From contig CAJOFA010000017.1 of the NCBI GenBank assembly GCA_905233985.1, positions 61,112 to 125,111 on the forward strand: a stretch of 64,000 bases of DNA. The letters run 5' to 3'. Below are positions 20,816 through 30,374 of the stretch, one piece after another (the first letter of the stretch is position 1; every line of letters starts with the position of its first letter). The translations under genes and the position numbers were made by a program. This stretch comes from an uncultured Prevotella sp. (GTDB taxonomy: Bacteria; Bacteroidota; Bacteroidia; Bacteroidales; Bacteroidaceae). Under the pieces are notes generated by a model that was not told the origin of the DNA, made no database searches, and saw nothing but the letters and a program-made list of their open reading frames with translations.

Positions 20816-22627
20816 TTACCCTTCAATTTCACTTAATTCCAGCCAGCGCATGGACTTCTCGTCGAGTTCATCCTTCAGCTGGGGCAGACGCTTGCTCTTC
20901 TCCGTCAGTTCGTCAACAGAGAGCTTTCCGCTGCACAACGCCTCTTCCAGCGCCTTCTGCTCAACCTCCAACTCATCGATGTCATGCTCCAGCTGTTCCA
21001 TCTCACGCTTCTCCTTAAAAGAGAGCTTGCGCTTCGTATCTCGTACCTCGCGCTTCGTATCTCGTACCTCGCGCTTCGTATCTTGTACCTCACACCTCGC
21101 ACCTCGTACTTTTTCCTTCGCTCCTCGTACCTCGCACCTCGTATCTCGAAGCTTCTCCCACTCCCTATACTGTGTGTAGTTGCCCGGGAAGTCTTTGATG
21201 TTGCCGTCTCCGCGGAACACGAGCAGGTGGTCCACCACCTTGTCCATGAAGTAACGATCATGGCTCACTACGATGACGCAGCCTGGGAAGTCCTGCAAGT
21301 ATTCTTCCAGAATCTGCAGCGTCACAATGTCGAGGTCGTTCGTCGGCTCGTCGAGCACGAGGAAGTTAGGGTTACGCATCAGCACCGTACAGAGATAGAG
21401 CTTGCGACGCTCGCCTCCGCTGAGCTTATACACGTAGTTGTACTGCTGCTCGGGCGTGAAGAGGAAATACTGAAGCAACTGCGAAGCAGTCAGCTTGCGT
21501 CCCCCTAAGTCAATATACTCGGCAATATCACGCACAATATCAATAACCTTCTGCTGCTCATTGAATTGCAGTCCTTCCTGCGAGTAATACCCAAAGCGTA
21601 CAGTGTCGCCCACGATGATGCGTCCTTCATCGGGTTGCACCTCACCGAGCAGCATCTTCACGAACGTTGACTTGCCCGTGCCGTTGTTGCCCACGATGCC
21701 CATCTTCTCAAAGCGAGAGAAGTTATAATAGAAGTCCTTGAGCAGCACGAGGTCGTCATAGCGTTTCGAGATGTACTGGCACTCGAATATCTTGCTGCCG
21801 ATATAGACGTTGTTCGACTTTAGGCGCAACTGCCGTTCTTCCAGGCGTTGCTTCGCTACACGCTCCAGCTCATAGAACGCGTCTTCCCTGTACTTCGCCT
21901 TGTGACCGCGCGCCTGCGGCATGCGGCGCATCCATTCCAGCTCCGTGCGGTAGAGATTATTGGCGCGTGCTATCTCAGCACGGCGTATGTCCAGACGCTC
22001 CTGGCGCTTTTCCAAATAGTAGGCGTAGTTGCCGCGATAGGTATATAGCTGGCGGTCGTCCAGCTCAATGATGATGTTACACACACGGTCAAGGAAGTAA
22101 CGGTCGTGCGTCACCATGAGCAGCGTCTTGTTGCCGCGCTGCAGGAAACCCTCCAGCCACTCAATCATCTCCAGGTCAAGATGGTTCGTCGGCTCGTCGA
22201 GTATCAGCAGGTCAGGCTCAGTGATGAGCACGTTGGCCAGTGCCACACGCTTCTGCTGACCGCCCGAGAGCTGTCCTATGGGCTGCTGCAGGTCACGGAT
22301 TTTCAGCTGCGTGAGGATCTGTTTCGCCTTCAACACCTTTTCGGGGTTCCCCTCATGATTGAAACACGCATCGAGCACGCTCTCCTCGGGGTCGAATTTC
22401 GGCTCCTGCTCTAGCATACCGACACGCAGGTCACGGCGAAACACGATGTCGCCCGAGTCGTAACCCTCATGCCCCGCCAACACCTGTAGCAGCGTCGATT
22501 TGCCCGTACCGTTCTTGGCAATGAGCCCGACGTGCTGTCCCTCGGCTATTGAGAAGCTGATGTCCTCGAAGAGCACCAGCGCCCCGAATGACTTGCTGAG
22601 ATGTTGTACGTCTAAGTAGGGAACCAT
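20816..22627 (-). CDS. ABC-F family ATP-binding protein (Uup-like)
   Basis: two ABC domains, ABC-F linker, coiled-coil C-terminus; start assigned at [15 protein letters not shown] because the longer ORF start (22651) lies inside a repeat array. Confidence 0.9.
   Translation of the reverse strand: MVPYLDVQHLSKSFGALVLFEDISFSIAEGQHVGLIAKNGTGKSTLLQVLAGHEGYDSGDIVFRRDLRVGMLEQEPKFDPEESVLDACFNHEGNPEKVLKAKQILTQLKIRDLQQPIGQLSGGQQKRVALANVLITEPDLLILDEPTNHLDLEMIEWLEGFLQRGNKTLLMVTHDRYFLDRVCNIIIELDDRQLYTYRGNYAYYLEKRQERLDIRRAEIARANNLYRTELEWMRRMPQARGHKAKYREDAFYELERVAKQRLEERQLRLKSNNVYIGSKIFECQYISKRYDDLVLLKDFYYNFSRFEKMGIVGNNGTGKSTFVKMLLGEVQPDEGRIIVGDTVRFGYYSQEGLQFNEQQKVIDIVRDIAEYIDLGGRKLTASQLLQYFLFTPEQQYNYVYKLSGGERRKLYLCTVLMRNPNFLVLDEPTNDLDIVTLQILEEYLQDFPGCVIVVSHDRYFMDKVVDHLLVFRGDGNIKDFPGNYTQYREWEKLRDTRCEVRGAKEKVRGARCEVQDTKREVRDTKREVRDTKRKLSFKEKREMEQLEHDIDELEVEQKALEEALCSGKLSVDELTEKSKRLPQLKDELDEKSMRWLELSEIEG
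21029..21150. repeat. In-frame heptamer array (NTCGNAN-type) in the ABC-F gene
   Basis: cgcttcgtatctcgtacct repeated; period 7 bp; encodes [38 protein letters not shown]. Confidence 0.9.
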
Positions 22628-22635
22628 ATTATTAC

Positions 22636-22793
22636 AACGTTCAATGTTCAACGTTCAATGTTCAACGTTCAATGTTCAACGTTCAATGTTCAACGTTCAA
22701 TGTTCAACGTTCAATGTTCAACGTTCAATGTTCGTTCAATGTTCAACGTTCAATGTTCAACGTTCAATGTTCAACGTTCATCGTTCAACGTCT
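22636..22793. repeat. Heptamer array, alternating AACGTTC/AATGTTC, about 22 units
   Basis: direct reading; strict 14-bp alternation, one truncated unit at 22734-22737. Confidence 0.97.
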
Positions 22794-23388
22794 AGAGTTC
22801 CTTGTTGATTTTCTCGATGTAGTCGAGCACTTCGTCCCTACCCTCTTTCTTCTCGGCAGAGGTAATGAAGATGGGCGGCAACTCCTCCCATGTCTGCAGT
22901 AGTGTCTGCTTATAGGCTTCCACGCTGGCAGTTTTCTTGGCAGTCGAGAGCTTGTCGGCCTTGGTGAACACGATGGAGAACGGTATGGACGAGAGCCCCA
23001 GCCACTCCATGAATTCCAAGTCAATCTTCTGCGGCTCCAGCCTGATATCTACCAGCACGAACACGTTGACCAGCTGCTCACGCTGCAGGATGTAGCCCCG
23101 AATCATCTGGTCGAGCTTCTGCACCTCCTGCTTCGATCGCTTCGCATAGCCGTAGCCGGGCAGGTCCACCAGATACCACTCGTTGTTGATGATGAAGTGG
23201 TTGATGAGCAGCGTCTTGCCGGGCGTGGCCGAAGTCTTGGCCAGTTTTCTGTTGTTCGTCAGCATATTGATGAGGCTCGACTTGCCCACATTCGAGCGCC
23301 CGATGAACGCATACTCAGGCTTCGTGTCCTTTGGACACATCGCCACCGTCGGCGCACTGAGCGTAAATTCAGCTTTCTTAATAACCAT
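22792..23388 (-). CDS. engB: Ribosome biogenesis GTP-binding protein YihA/EngB
   Basis: 198 aa; [35 protein letters not shown]. Confidence 0.93.
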   Translation of the reverse strand: MVIKKAEFTLSAPTVAMCPKDTKPEYAFIGRSNVGKSSLINMLTNNRKLAKTSATPGKTLLINHFIINNEWYLVDLPGYGYAKRSKQEVQKLDQMIRGYILQREQLVNVFVLVDIRLEPQKIDLEFMEWLGLSSIPFSIVFTKADKLSTAKKTASVEAYKQTLLQTWEELPPIFITSAEKKEGRDEVLDYIEKINKEL

Positions 23389-23395
23389 TGTCTTC

Positions 23396-24730
23396 CTACT
23401 TAACTACCTTTTTCCCATTCAGGATATAAACGCCCTTGGTGGGATTATTGACGCGGCGGCCCTGCAGGTCGTAATATTCATCAATTGTCAATTGTCCATG
23501 ATCTATTAACTTCATCCCTGAAGGATCATCACCGATGACAACGAGCATCTGATGGAGTGCCAGAATGGTGGAACCTGTCGATATGAATTTTGCAGTAATA
23601 TCGCCATCAGGGATGACAGAGATATAGACATCTAACGAACTACTGGTTCCCCACCATACATCTTCATAGAGACTGCCGTTAATCTCCATATTGCCCTCCC
23701 CTGCCTGGGCACCGGCAGCAAACACATACAGTTTGGCGTGATCTCCCACAGCAACATTCTCGAATTTCGAGGTGAAGCTGGCTTCCATGTTCTTATTGTA
23801 GGTTTTGGCCAGCAAATCAGCCTCTTCGTGGATGTAAACATGCATCAGGTCACCTGTAGGATCGTTGACCATGACAGTCAGTTCGCTGGGATAGACAGAG
23901 GCATTGCCAGCGGCCTTTTCCAAGACAAACGTGTTGTTACCGTCAGCAACGAGATCCGTAACGTCATAAACCACCAGACCGTATCCATAGCCGCCATAGG
24001 TACCGAGGTTCATCTGGTCGCGATAGTTGGCAATAGGCGCAATCGTAGTACCGTTGAAGGTCGTCGTCCAGTCGTTGTAATCGCCAGCAGCCACCTTGTC
24101 CCAGTTGTATGCCACATAGAGGAATGCCTTGTTGACGCTGCCGCCTTTGAACTCCACCGTGAAGGCATCTTCTCTGGAGGTTGCATTATTATTCATGAAG
24201 GTTTCTGCCTCTTGGACCATCACCTTCACCTCACCAGTGAAAGTAAACTGCCTCATCCCCGGATTGGCGATAGGATATTCATAATCCTTGCCGAGATTAC
24301 CATTATACAGGATAACGAATGGGAACTCTTGTGATACTTTCTCTACTCCGCCTTCCTTGATCACCACCTTGTAAATGATATACTCATTATTATCATTGCT
24401 GAGAACTGTATTCTCCGTGACGGGTCGAATCGTCCAGTCAACGACTGGCAAAATCTTCTTCTCACCACCCATAAAGTTGCCCATCTCTATCGTCTCAACA
24501 ATCTCTTCACCGATAAAGACCTGCGCAACAACATCCGCAGCGTCAACTTCGCTGTAAACCTCTAACGACAGGTAGTTTGGACTTCCTGCGTAAATAGTCG
24601 GAACATTTTTGAACTCTGAAATCAGGTTCACGGTGTAGTTGTCTGCCCACGCCGTTGCCGAGGTGAGCAGCACGAGCAACGTCATAGCTGCACGTACCAT
24701 CAAGTTAGTTTTCATTGTTTTCATCATCAA
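23396..24730 (-). CDS. Hypothetical secreted protein with DLQGRRV...KGVYI-type C-terminal tail
   Basis: 444 aa; signal peptide; tail [26 protein letters not shown]. Confidence 0.7.
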   Translation of the reverse strand: MMMKTMKTNLMVRAAMTLLVLLTSATAWADNYTVNLISEFKNVPTIYAGSPNYLSLEVYSEVDAADVVAQVFIGEEIVETIEMGNFMGGEKKILPVVDWTIRPVTENTVLSNDNNEYIIYKVVIKEGGVEKVSQEFPFVILYNGNLGKDYEYPIANPGMRQFTFTGEVKVMVQEAETFMNNNATSREDAFTVEFKGGSVNKAFLYVAYNWDKVAAGDYNDWTTTFNGTTIAPIANYRDQMNLGTYGGYGYGLVVYDVTDLVADGNNTFVLEKAAGNASVYPSELTVMVNDPTGDLMHVYIHEEADLLAKTYNKNMEASFTSKFENVAVGDHAKLYVFAAGAQAGEGNMEINGSLYEDVWWGTSSSLDVYISVIPDGDITAKFISTGSTILALHQMLVVIGDDPSGMKLIDHGQLTIDEYYDLQGRRVNNPTKGVYILNGKKVVK

Positions 24731-24771
24731 TTATTTTTAAGTTTTGTATTTACAGCGGCTATCTACCTCTA

Positions 24772-26226
24772 TCAGTTCACTACGACCTTATTGCCATTCT
24801 GGATATAAACGCCCTTGGTGGGTTTATTGACGCGGCGTCCGTTCAGGTCGTACCACACCTGCGTGTCGGCATCTGCCTCGACTGCCTGGATGTCAGCCAG
24901 CGGCTCAATGGTGAAGTCCATCGTGCTCGTCCAGCCGTTCCAGATGACACGACCCGTCTCGTCCTTCACTTCAGCGACAACGGCCAGCACCGTATAGTCG
25001 CCTGATGCAGTGGGCTGTTCGGTGGTATAGGTGTCATCGTCGGCACCCTTCTCCTTATACAGGTAGGTGACAGGTGCATCGCCGTTGTTGCCATAGACGG
25101 TGGGCTGGTTAGGTGAGCCCCACGTCCACCCGACAATATCGACATACTTGGCAAAGGTCTTCAGATAGACGGTGTCGTTGTGTGCTATCCATGCTTTGCT
25201 GTCTTCCTCTGCTCCGGTATTGAGTGCTTCTACAGTCTCGGCAGCGGTGGCAGGAGCCTCCTTGTCTGTTCCCTGGTTCTCCAGTGCAGTTATGAGTCCT
25301 GTGAAGTCCTCAGGGAATTTATAGTAACTATTGGGGGTGGTAATGCTAGGGGTTCCTGTATAGACATTGGAAAATGGATAGAAAGTATTGAATCTATTAT
25401 CCACCTCTTGCGGATGAACATAAGAGTTTGAAATATTTAATTTACTATTATTTATCCTGCCCATAAATCCGCCATTTAATGGGTGTGAGGCTTCCTCTTC
25501 ACCCGTATATCCGGATGTAAATCGCCCATCAACCAGACAGTTTTTGATAATTATGCTATGATTACTACCATCAGAGCCACCTATCATACCTCCAGTGAAA
25601 GATCCTCCTTTGATGGTCTTAATAATCACCACGCTGGATTGACAATTGTATAGAATGGTGTTTAATCCATCAGCATTCTGGATAAAGGTGCCACAGTCAT
25701 ATCTATTATTCCAAATGGTTCCTGCCAACCTCAGATTCCTAATGGAAAGATTATTACCAATGTGGAAAACTAACCCTCCCCATGAGCCATTAGGGTCGGC
25801 ATAAGGGTAATTAATACATTCCACTACATCACTTTGATGAAACGTGATGGTGTGTCCCTGTCCGTCAATATTTCCAGCAAATCGTTGAGGCTGTGCATGA
25901 TTATTAATGAAGGTGATATCGGCAGTAATTTTCACATGAGATTGCTTGTAGCTTGTTCTATTATTGACAAGCCATGCAAAAGCATTCCATTCATCGACAC
26001 TGCCAATCAGAAAAGGCATATCCGCCGTACCGATACCTGGAACGATGACGGTTATATATGCCGGAGAGCCCTCAGGCATGTTCGTAGTATTAGTGGGCAT
26101 GTTTTCTACTGTTACACTCTCATCGCCCTGAATGATGGTCGTTGTCTGTGCTGCGGCTCCCATAGCGCATGCGGCGAGGCAGAATACCGCCAAAAGCCTG
26201 CTGACTGTTTGCTGAATTGTTCTCAT
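24772..26226 (-). CDS. Hypothetical secreted protein with DLNGRRV...KGVYI-type C-terminal tail
   Basis: 484 aa; signal peptide; tail WYDLNGRRVNKPTKGVYIQNGNKVVVN. Confidence 0.7.
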   Translation of the reverse strand: MRTIQQTVSRLLAVFCLAACAMGAAAQTTTIIQGDESVTVENMPTNTTNMPEGSPAYITVIVPGIGTADMPFLIGSVDEWNAFAWLVNNRTSYKQSHVKITADITFINNHAQPQRFAGNIDGQGHTITFHQSDVVECINYPYADPNGSWGGLVFHIGNNLSIRNLRLAGTIWNNRYDCGTFIQNADGLNTILYNCQSSVVIIKTIKGGSFTGGMIGGSDGSNHSIIIKNCLVDGRFTSGYTGEEEASHPLNGGFMGRINNSKLNISNSYVHPQEVDNRFNTFYPFSNVYTGTPSITTPNSYYKFPEDFTGLITALENQGTDKEAPATAAETVEALNTGAEEDSKAWIAHNDTVYLKTFAKYVDIVGWTWGSPNQPTVYGNNGDAPVTYLYKEKGADDDTYTTEQPTASGDYTVLAVVAEVKDETGRVIWNGWTSTMDFTIEPLADIQAVEADADTQVWYDLNGRRVNKPTKGVYIQNGNKVVVN

Positions 26227-26325
26227 TCTCCTTGTGATTTTTTATTGTGAATAATAGATTGTCTAGCTTTATCAGCGGCAAAAATACAAAAATAATATCA
26301 AACGTGCAAGAAAAACTATTTTTAT

Positions 26326-26356
26326 TTTGTATTGTGCTCACTTATTTGTACCTTTG
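26326..26356 (+). promoter_or_regulatory. Bacteroidales promoter
   Basis: TTTG-N19-TACCTTTG upstream of the TonB-domain gene. Confidence 0.75.
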
Positions 26357-26393
26357 TGGCGTTCTATACGGAGTCAAACTTAAAACAAATAGC

Positions 26394-27164
26394 ATGATGA
26401 AAACAAACGCATTTCGATTGATAACCCTGCTGATGCTGCTCGTCGTTTGCGGTATTCAGAATCCTGCGCAAGCGCAGAAGGACAAAATTTACACAGAAGA
26501 TGATGTAAAGAAAGGTTCTGTTAAAGCTCCTTTCTTCAAAAAGTCTGGAGATATGGAACAAAGTATAAAAAAATACCTTGATGATAATTACAGGGCGCCC
26601 TATAGTGCATCCCAAAGAGAAACTTTTGTAATTAGGTTTGTCGTTGAAAAGGACGGGACTCTGTCAAACTTCGATTTCAAAGAAGATAGTGATGACTTTC
26701 ATGGATTTATTCCTGTTGACTACTTGGTGACTAATGAATTACAGCGTGTTTTAGAAGCAATGCCTAAAATGACCCCTGCAAAAAAGAATGGTAAATCCGT
26801 TCGCTATGAAGCATATTTTTATGTTGAATTAACAGACAAACTAAGAGTTTATGATGTTGCTGATGAAATGCCACAGTTCCCTGGTGGGATAAATGCAATG
26901 TTTGATTGGCTCAATAAGAACATACAATATCCTTCCGAAGCCAAGAAAAAAGGCATACAAGGTAGATTCAATGTTCTATTCATTGTAGAGAAGGATGGCA
27001 GTCTTTCGAATGTAGAGGTAGTGAAAAGAGAGAACTCTTCAATTTTTGAGCCAGAGATACATCGCTTGATGAAGACAATGCCCAAGTGGAAACCTGGTAA
27101 AATAGCAGGTGAAGCGGTTCGAGTCAATTTTACGCTTCCTATAATGTTCAGAATTACAGATTAA
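26394..27164 (+). CDS. TonB C-terminal domain protein with two TonB-like repeats
   Basis: start reassigned to MMKTNAFRLITLLMLLVV signal peptide; duplicated FVVEKDGTLSN / FIVEKDGSLSNVEVV segments. Confidence 0.8.
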   Translation: MMKTNAFRLITLLMLLVVCGIQNPAQAQKDKIYTEDDVKKGSVKAPFFKKSGDMEQSIKKYLDDNYRAPYSASQRETFVIRFVVEKDGTLSNFDFKEDSDDFHGFIPVDYLVTNELQRVLEAMPKMTPAKKNGKSVRYEAYFYVELTDKLRVYDVADEMPQFPGGINAMFDWLNKNIQYPSEAKKKGIQGRFNVLFIVEKDGSLSNVEVVKRENSSIFEPEIHRLMKTMPKWKPGKIAGEAVRVNFTLPIMFRITD

Positions 27165-27198
27165 CAGAACTCCCCAAAAAAAGTGTGCAATTGTGGTA

Positions 27199-27392
27199 AT
27201 GGGGTAAAGTGGTAAAGTGGTAAACACACCGAGAAACAGGTAGAAGACATAAGAATGTAGAAATAATAATGAATAAATAAATAGTATAATATTAATGTAT
27301 ATAATATTAATGTATATAATATACTCTTTCCATACTCTCTCTGCCTGCTCTCGACGTCCGTTGAACTTTACCACTTTACCACTTTACCCCAT
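27199..27392. repeat. 26-bp perfect inverted repeat flanking an AT-rich core
   Basis: ATGGGGTAAAGTGGTAAAGTGGTAAA (27199-27224) / TTTACCACTTTACCACTTTACCCCAT (27367-27392). Confidence 0.9.
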
Positions 27393-27620
27393 ATCATCAG
27401 CTCAGGTAATCGCCCTGCGCTGCCACCATGCCACACCCATCGACCCGATGGCTCCCTGGGGTTGACGCAATGGTTGCTTCGGGCGGAGGGAATGGTTGTA
27501 TCAAGGGCAGGAGATGAGGAGATGTAGCGCAGGAGATGGGCAGCTCGGACGCAGGCGATAATCGACTGAAGAAGAGAAAGAAAAATATAAAATATTCAAG
27601 AAAAAAGTAAATAAAAGACT

Positions 27621-27681
27621 ATGGCACAGATGTATGTTAAGTCACAGAACAAGAACTCGAAGTCGGAGGCGTACAACACTC
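27621..27681 (+). pseudogene. Possible N-terminal remnant of a HU-like (histone-like) gene
   Basis: ATG...: MAQMYVKSQNKNSKSEAYN then abrupt low-complexity sequence; resemblance judged by eye only. Confidence 0.25.
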
Positions 27682-27712
27682 CGAGGCTTCGAGAGCTCCC
27701 CGCCCCCTTTTT

Positions 27713-27747
27713 CTTGCCCCATGCCCCTTGCTCCTTGCCCCTTCTTT
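27713..27747. repeat. Heptamer array CTTGCCC-like, about 5 units
   Basis: cttgccc|catgccc|cttgctc|cttgccc|cttcttt. Confidence 0.75.
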
Positions 27748-27759
27748 TTTCTTTAAAGT

Positions 27760-27790
27760 TTTGTGCTTTCAAAAATTTTTTGTACCTTTG
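27760..27790 (+). promoter_or_regulatory. Bacteroidales promoter
   Basis: TTTG (27760-27763)-N19-TACCTTTG (27783-27790). Confidence 0.75.
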
Positions 27791-27837
27791 ACGCCGCAAT
27801 TATAAACTATATTAGAAATAACCAAAAACAATACAAG

Positions 27838-29193
27838 ATGAGAACTGTTTTTATTACGCTGAGCTTAGCGTTTTCGCTCACCATTCATGCACAGAGCCGG
27901 CAGGCCTATGAGAAAAGCGCACTGGAGGAAATCACCGCCGACAAGTTCCTGGCGGGCGGCAATGCCGTTGACTACGACCGACTGCCACGTAAGGCGCTGA
28001 CACCCGCGCCCAAGGGCTATGAGCCGTTCTACCTGAGTCACTACGGGCGACACGGTGCACGCTGGCTGCTGAGCGACCGCGACTACAGCGCACCCGTCAA
28101 CACGCTGAAGGACGCGAAGAAGGCCGGCAAGCTGACTGAGGTCGGCGAGCGTGCGCTGGCGAAGCTGGAGCAGATACAGAAGACGTCGAAGGGACACCTG
28201 GGCGACCTCACCCCCGTGGGCGAGCAACAGCACCACGGCATTGCCAAACGCATGGCCGCGAACTTCCCCGAGATATTCAAGACGCCGGGCCTGCACATCG
28301 ATGCCCGCAGCACCACGTCGGTACGCAGCATCCTGTCGATGATGGCTGAGTGCGAGGAGCTGGCTGCCGCCAATCCGTCGGCCACCATCCACAACGAGGC
28401 AAACGAGGCAAACATGTCGTACATGAACGCCCCGAAGGAGGGCCTGCAGCGCATGAACGAGGCCAAGGCACGCCCGATACAGAGCGAATGGGGTGCCCGC
28501 ATGAGAGACCCCCGACGGCTGATGAAGGTGCTCTTCAACGACCAGGACTGGGTGTATATGAACGTCATGCCCACACAGCTCATGGGAAGCATCTACGACA
28601 TCGCCACCAACCAGCAGAGTCACGACGGCGACACGGAGCTGCTTGACCTCTTCACCCCCGAGGAGCTGCACCGCCTGTGGAACGGCAACAACCTCTACTG
28701 GTACCTGAACTACGCCAACGCGCCGCAGACGGACAACGTGATGCCCTGGATGCACGCCAACCTGCTGCGTAACATCATCGAGACCGCCGATACCATCACA
28801 CAGAAGAAGGCCACGCTGCGCTTCGGTCACGACACCGTCGTGCTGCCCATCGTGGCGCTGATGGAGTTGGGTGGCATGGGCTGCTCCATCGACAACCTCG
28901 AGGAGCTGGACACCTACTTCCGCAGCTATCAGGTCATCCCCACCGCCTGCAACATTCAGCTGATATTCTACCGTCCCAAGAAGGGCAAGACGGGCGGCAT
29001 CCTAGTCAAGGCGCTGCTCAATGAGAACGAGGTGACGCTGCCCGTCGAGACCGACATGTTCCCCTACTACAAGTGGAGCAACGTCAGGGAGTTCTATCTC
29101 GAGAAGCTGAAGAAGCAGCCGAAAAACCCGTTCCCCAACATGCCGCAGCAGAACCAGCAGAACCCGTACATGATTATGATGAATTATAATTAA
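27838..29193 (+). CDS. Histidine-type phosphatase (MINPP/phytase-like), secreted
   Basis: start at MRTVFITLSLAFSLTIHAQ; catalytic SHYGRHGARW. Confidence 0.82.
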   Translation: MRTVFITLSLAFSLTIHAQSRQAYEKSALEEITADKFLAGGNAVDYDRLPRKALTPAPKGYEPFYLSHYGRHGARWLLSDRDYSAPVNTLKDAKKAGKLTEVGERALAKLEQIQKTSKGHLGDLTPVGEQQHHGIAKRMAANFPEIFKTPGLHIDARSTTSVRSILSMMAECEELAAANPSATIHNEANEANMSYMNAPKEGLQRMNEAKARPIQSEWGARMRDPRRLMKVLFNDQDWVYMNVMPTQLMGSIYDIATNQQSHDGDTELLDLFTPEELHRLWNGNNLYWYLNYANAPQTDNVMPWMHANLLRNIIETADTITQKKATLRFGHDTVVLPIVALMELGGMGCSIDNLEELDTYFRSYQVIPTACNIQLIFYRPKKGKTGGILVKALLNENEVTLPVETDMFPYYKWSNVREFYLEKLKKQPKNPFPNMPQQNQQNPYMIMMNYN

Positions 29194-29340
29194 TAATTTT
29201 TAACTCAAAAAAGTTGACTTCGGAAGAACAACGTATCGTTATTTTTAGTAATTTTGCATCGTTTTAGGATGTAATTTTTGAATAGTTACCTGATTTTCAG
29301 GTAGTTAACGTGCGTTAAAGAAAGGAAGAGTTAAAGTAAG

Positions 29341-30213
29341 ATGAGACAGTTAAAGATCCAAAAGAGTATTACCAACCGTTCAAGCGAGGCACTGGATAAG
29401 TATCTCGTAGAGATAGGTCGTGCACCCCTGATTTCGATTGACGAAGAAATAGAACTAGCACAGAAAATCCGTCGAGGCGGTCCCGAGGGCGAACGCGCCA
29501 AGGACAAGCTCGTCACGGCCAACCTGCGCTTCGTCGTTTCCGTTGCCAAGCAGTATCAGCACCAGGGACTGACGCTCACCGACCTCATTGACGAGGGTAA
29601 TATCGGACTAATCAAGGCTGCCCAGAAGTTTGACGAGACCCGCGGCTTCAAGTTTATCTCGTATGCTGTGTGGTGGATTCGTCAGTCAATCCTGCAGGCT
29701 ATTGCCGAGCAGAGCCGCATTGTTCGTCTTCCGCTCAACCAGGTAGGTTCGCTGAGCAAAATCAACCACGAAATCAACAAGTTCGAGCAGGAGAACCAGC
29801 GCCACCCCTCGGTGGCCGAGCTGAGCGCCGCCACCAATCTCGACGAGGAGAAAATCGGCCAGAGCCTGATGGCAGACGGTCACCACGTCTCCATCGACGC
29901 CCCGTTCCAGGACGGTGAGGACAACTGCATGCTTGACGTGATGGCCAGTGGCGACGACAGTCGTACTGACCGCTATGTGGATCATGAGTCGATGGCTCAG
30001 GAGCTGAATACCGTACTGCGTAAGGTGCTCAAGGAGCGCGAGATACAGATATTAACCCAGTGCTTTGGCATCGGTTGCCACGAGAAAGGTCTCGAGGAAA
30101 TCGGCGACCAGCTGGGACTGACACGCGAGCGTGTACGTCAAATTCGCGAGAAAAGCATCGCCAAGCTGCGCGACAGCGGCAATGCCAGAATACTCATGAA
30201 ATATCTAGGGTAG
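29341..30213 (+). CDS. rpoD: RNA polymerase sigma factor RpoD
   Basis: 290 aa; DLIDEGNIGLIKAAQKFDETRGFKFISYAVWWIRQSI, LTRERVRQIREK. Confidence 0.93.
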   Translation: MRQLKIQKSITNRSSEALDKYLVEIGRAPLISIDEEIELAQKIRRGGPEGERAKDKLVTANLRFVVSVAKQYQHQGLTLTDLIDEGNIGLIKAAQKFDETRGFKFISYAVWWIRQSILQAIAEQSRIVRLPLNQVGSLSKINHEINKFEQENQRHPSVAELSAATNLDEEKIGQSLMADGHHVSIDAPFQDGEDNCMLDVMASGDDSRTDRYVDHESMAQELNTVLRKVLKEREIQILTQCFGIGCHEKGLEEIGDQLGLTRERVRQIREKSIAKLRDSGNARILMKYLG

Positions 30214-30279
30214 TAAGAATGCTTGTGACAAGCGAACTTATCACCCTCATAGTTTTATATTAGTTATTGATTATTAACT

Positions 30280-30305
30280 GCCGGCAAGCGTGCCGGCTTT
30301 TTTTT
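30280..30305 (+). terminator. Intrinsic terminator after rpoD
   Basis: GCCGGCA-AGCG-TGCCGGC followed by T8. Confidence 0.9.
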
Positions 30306-30374
30306 GCCCTTTTCTTTTGGTAGTCTCCCCGCTAATTACTATCTTTGTAGGCTGTAAGAAGAAGCACAAGCCAG

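Noticed and set aside
20776-20832. N-terminal extension [19 protein letters not shown] of RecR
   Set aside because: Encoded by the heptamer array; RecR proteins start near QQYPS-LLEKAV, so the ATG at 20775 is preferred.
22636-22793. CRISPR array
   Set aside because: Units are 7/14 bp with no unique spacers and no cas genes nearby.
22672-22902. 76-aa ORF MFNVQCSTFNVQRSMFNVQC...
   Set aside because: Translation of the heptamer array; open frame results from the repeat, not from coding selection.
27865-28830. 321-aa minus-strand ORF opposite the histidine phosphatase
   Set aside because: Antisense shadow ORF produced by codon bias; the plus-strand frame has signal peptide and RHGAR motif.
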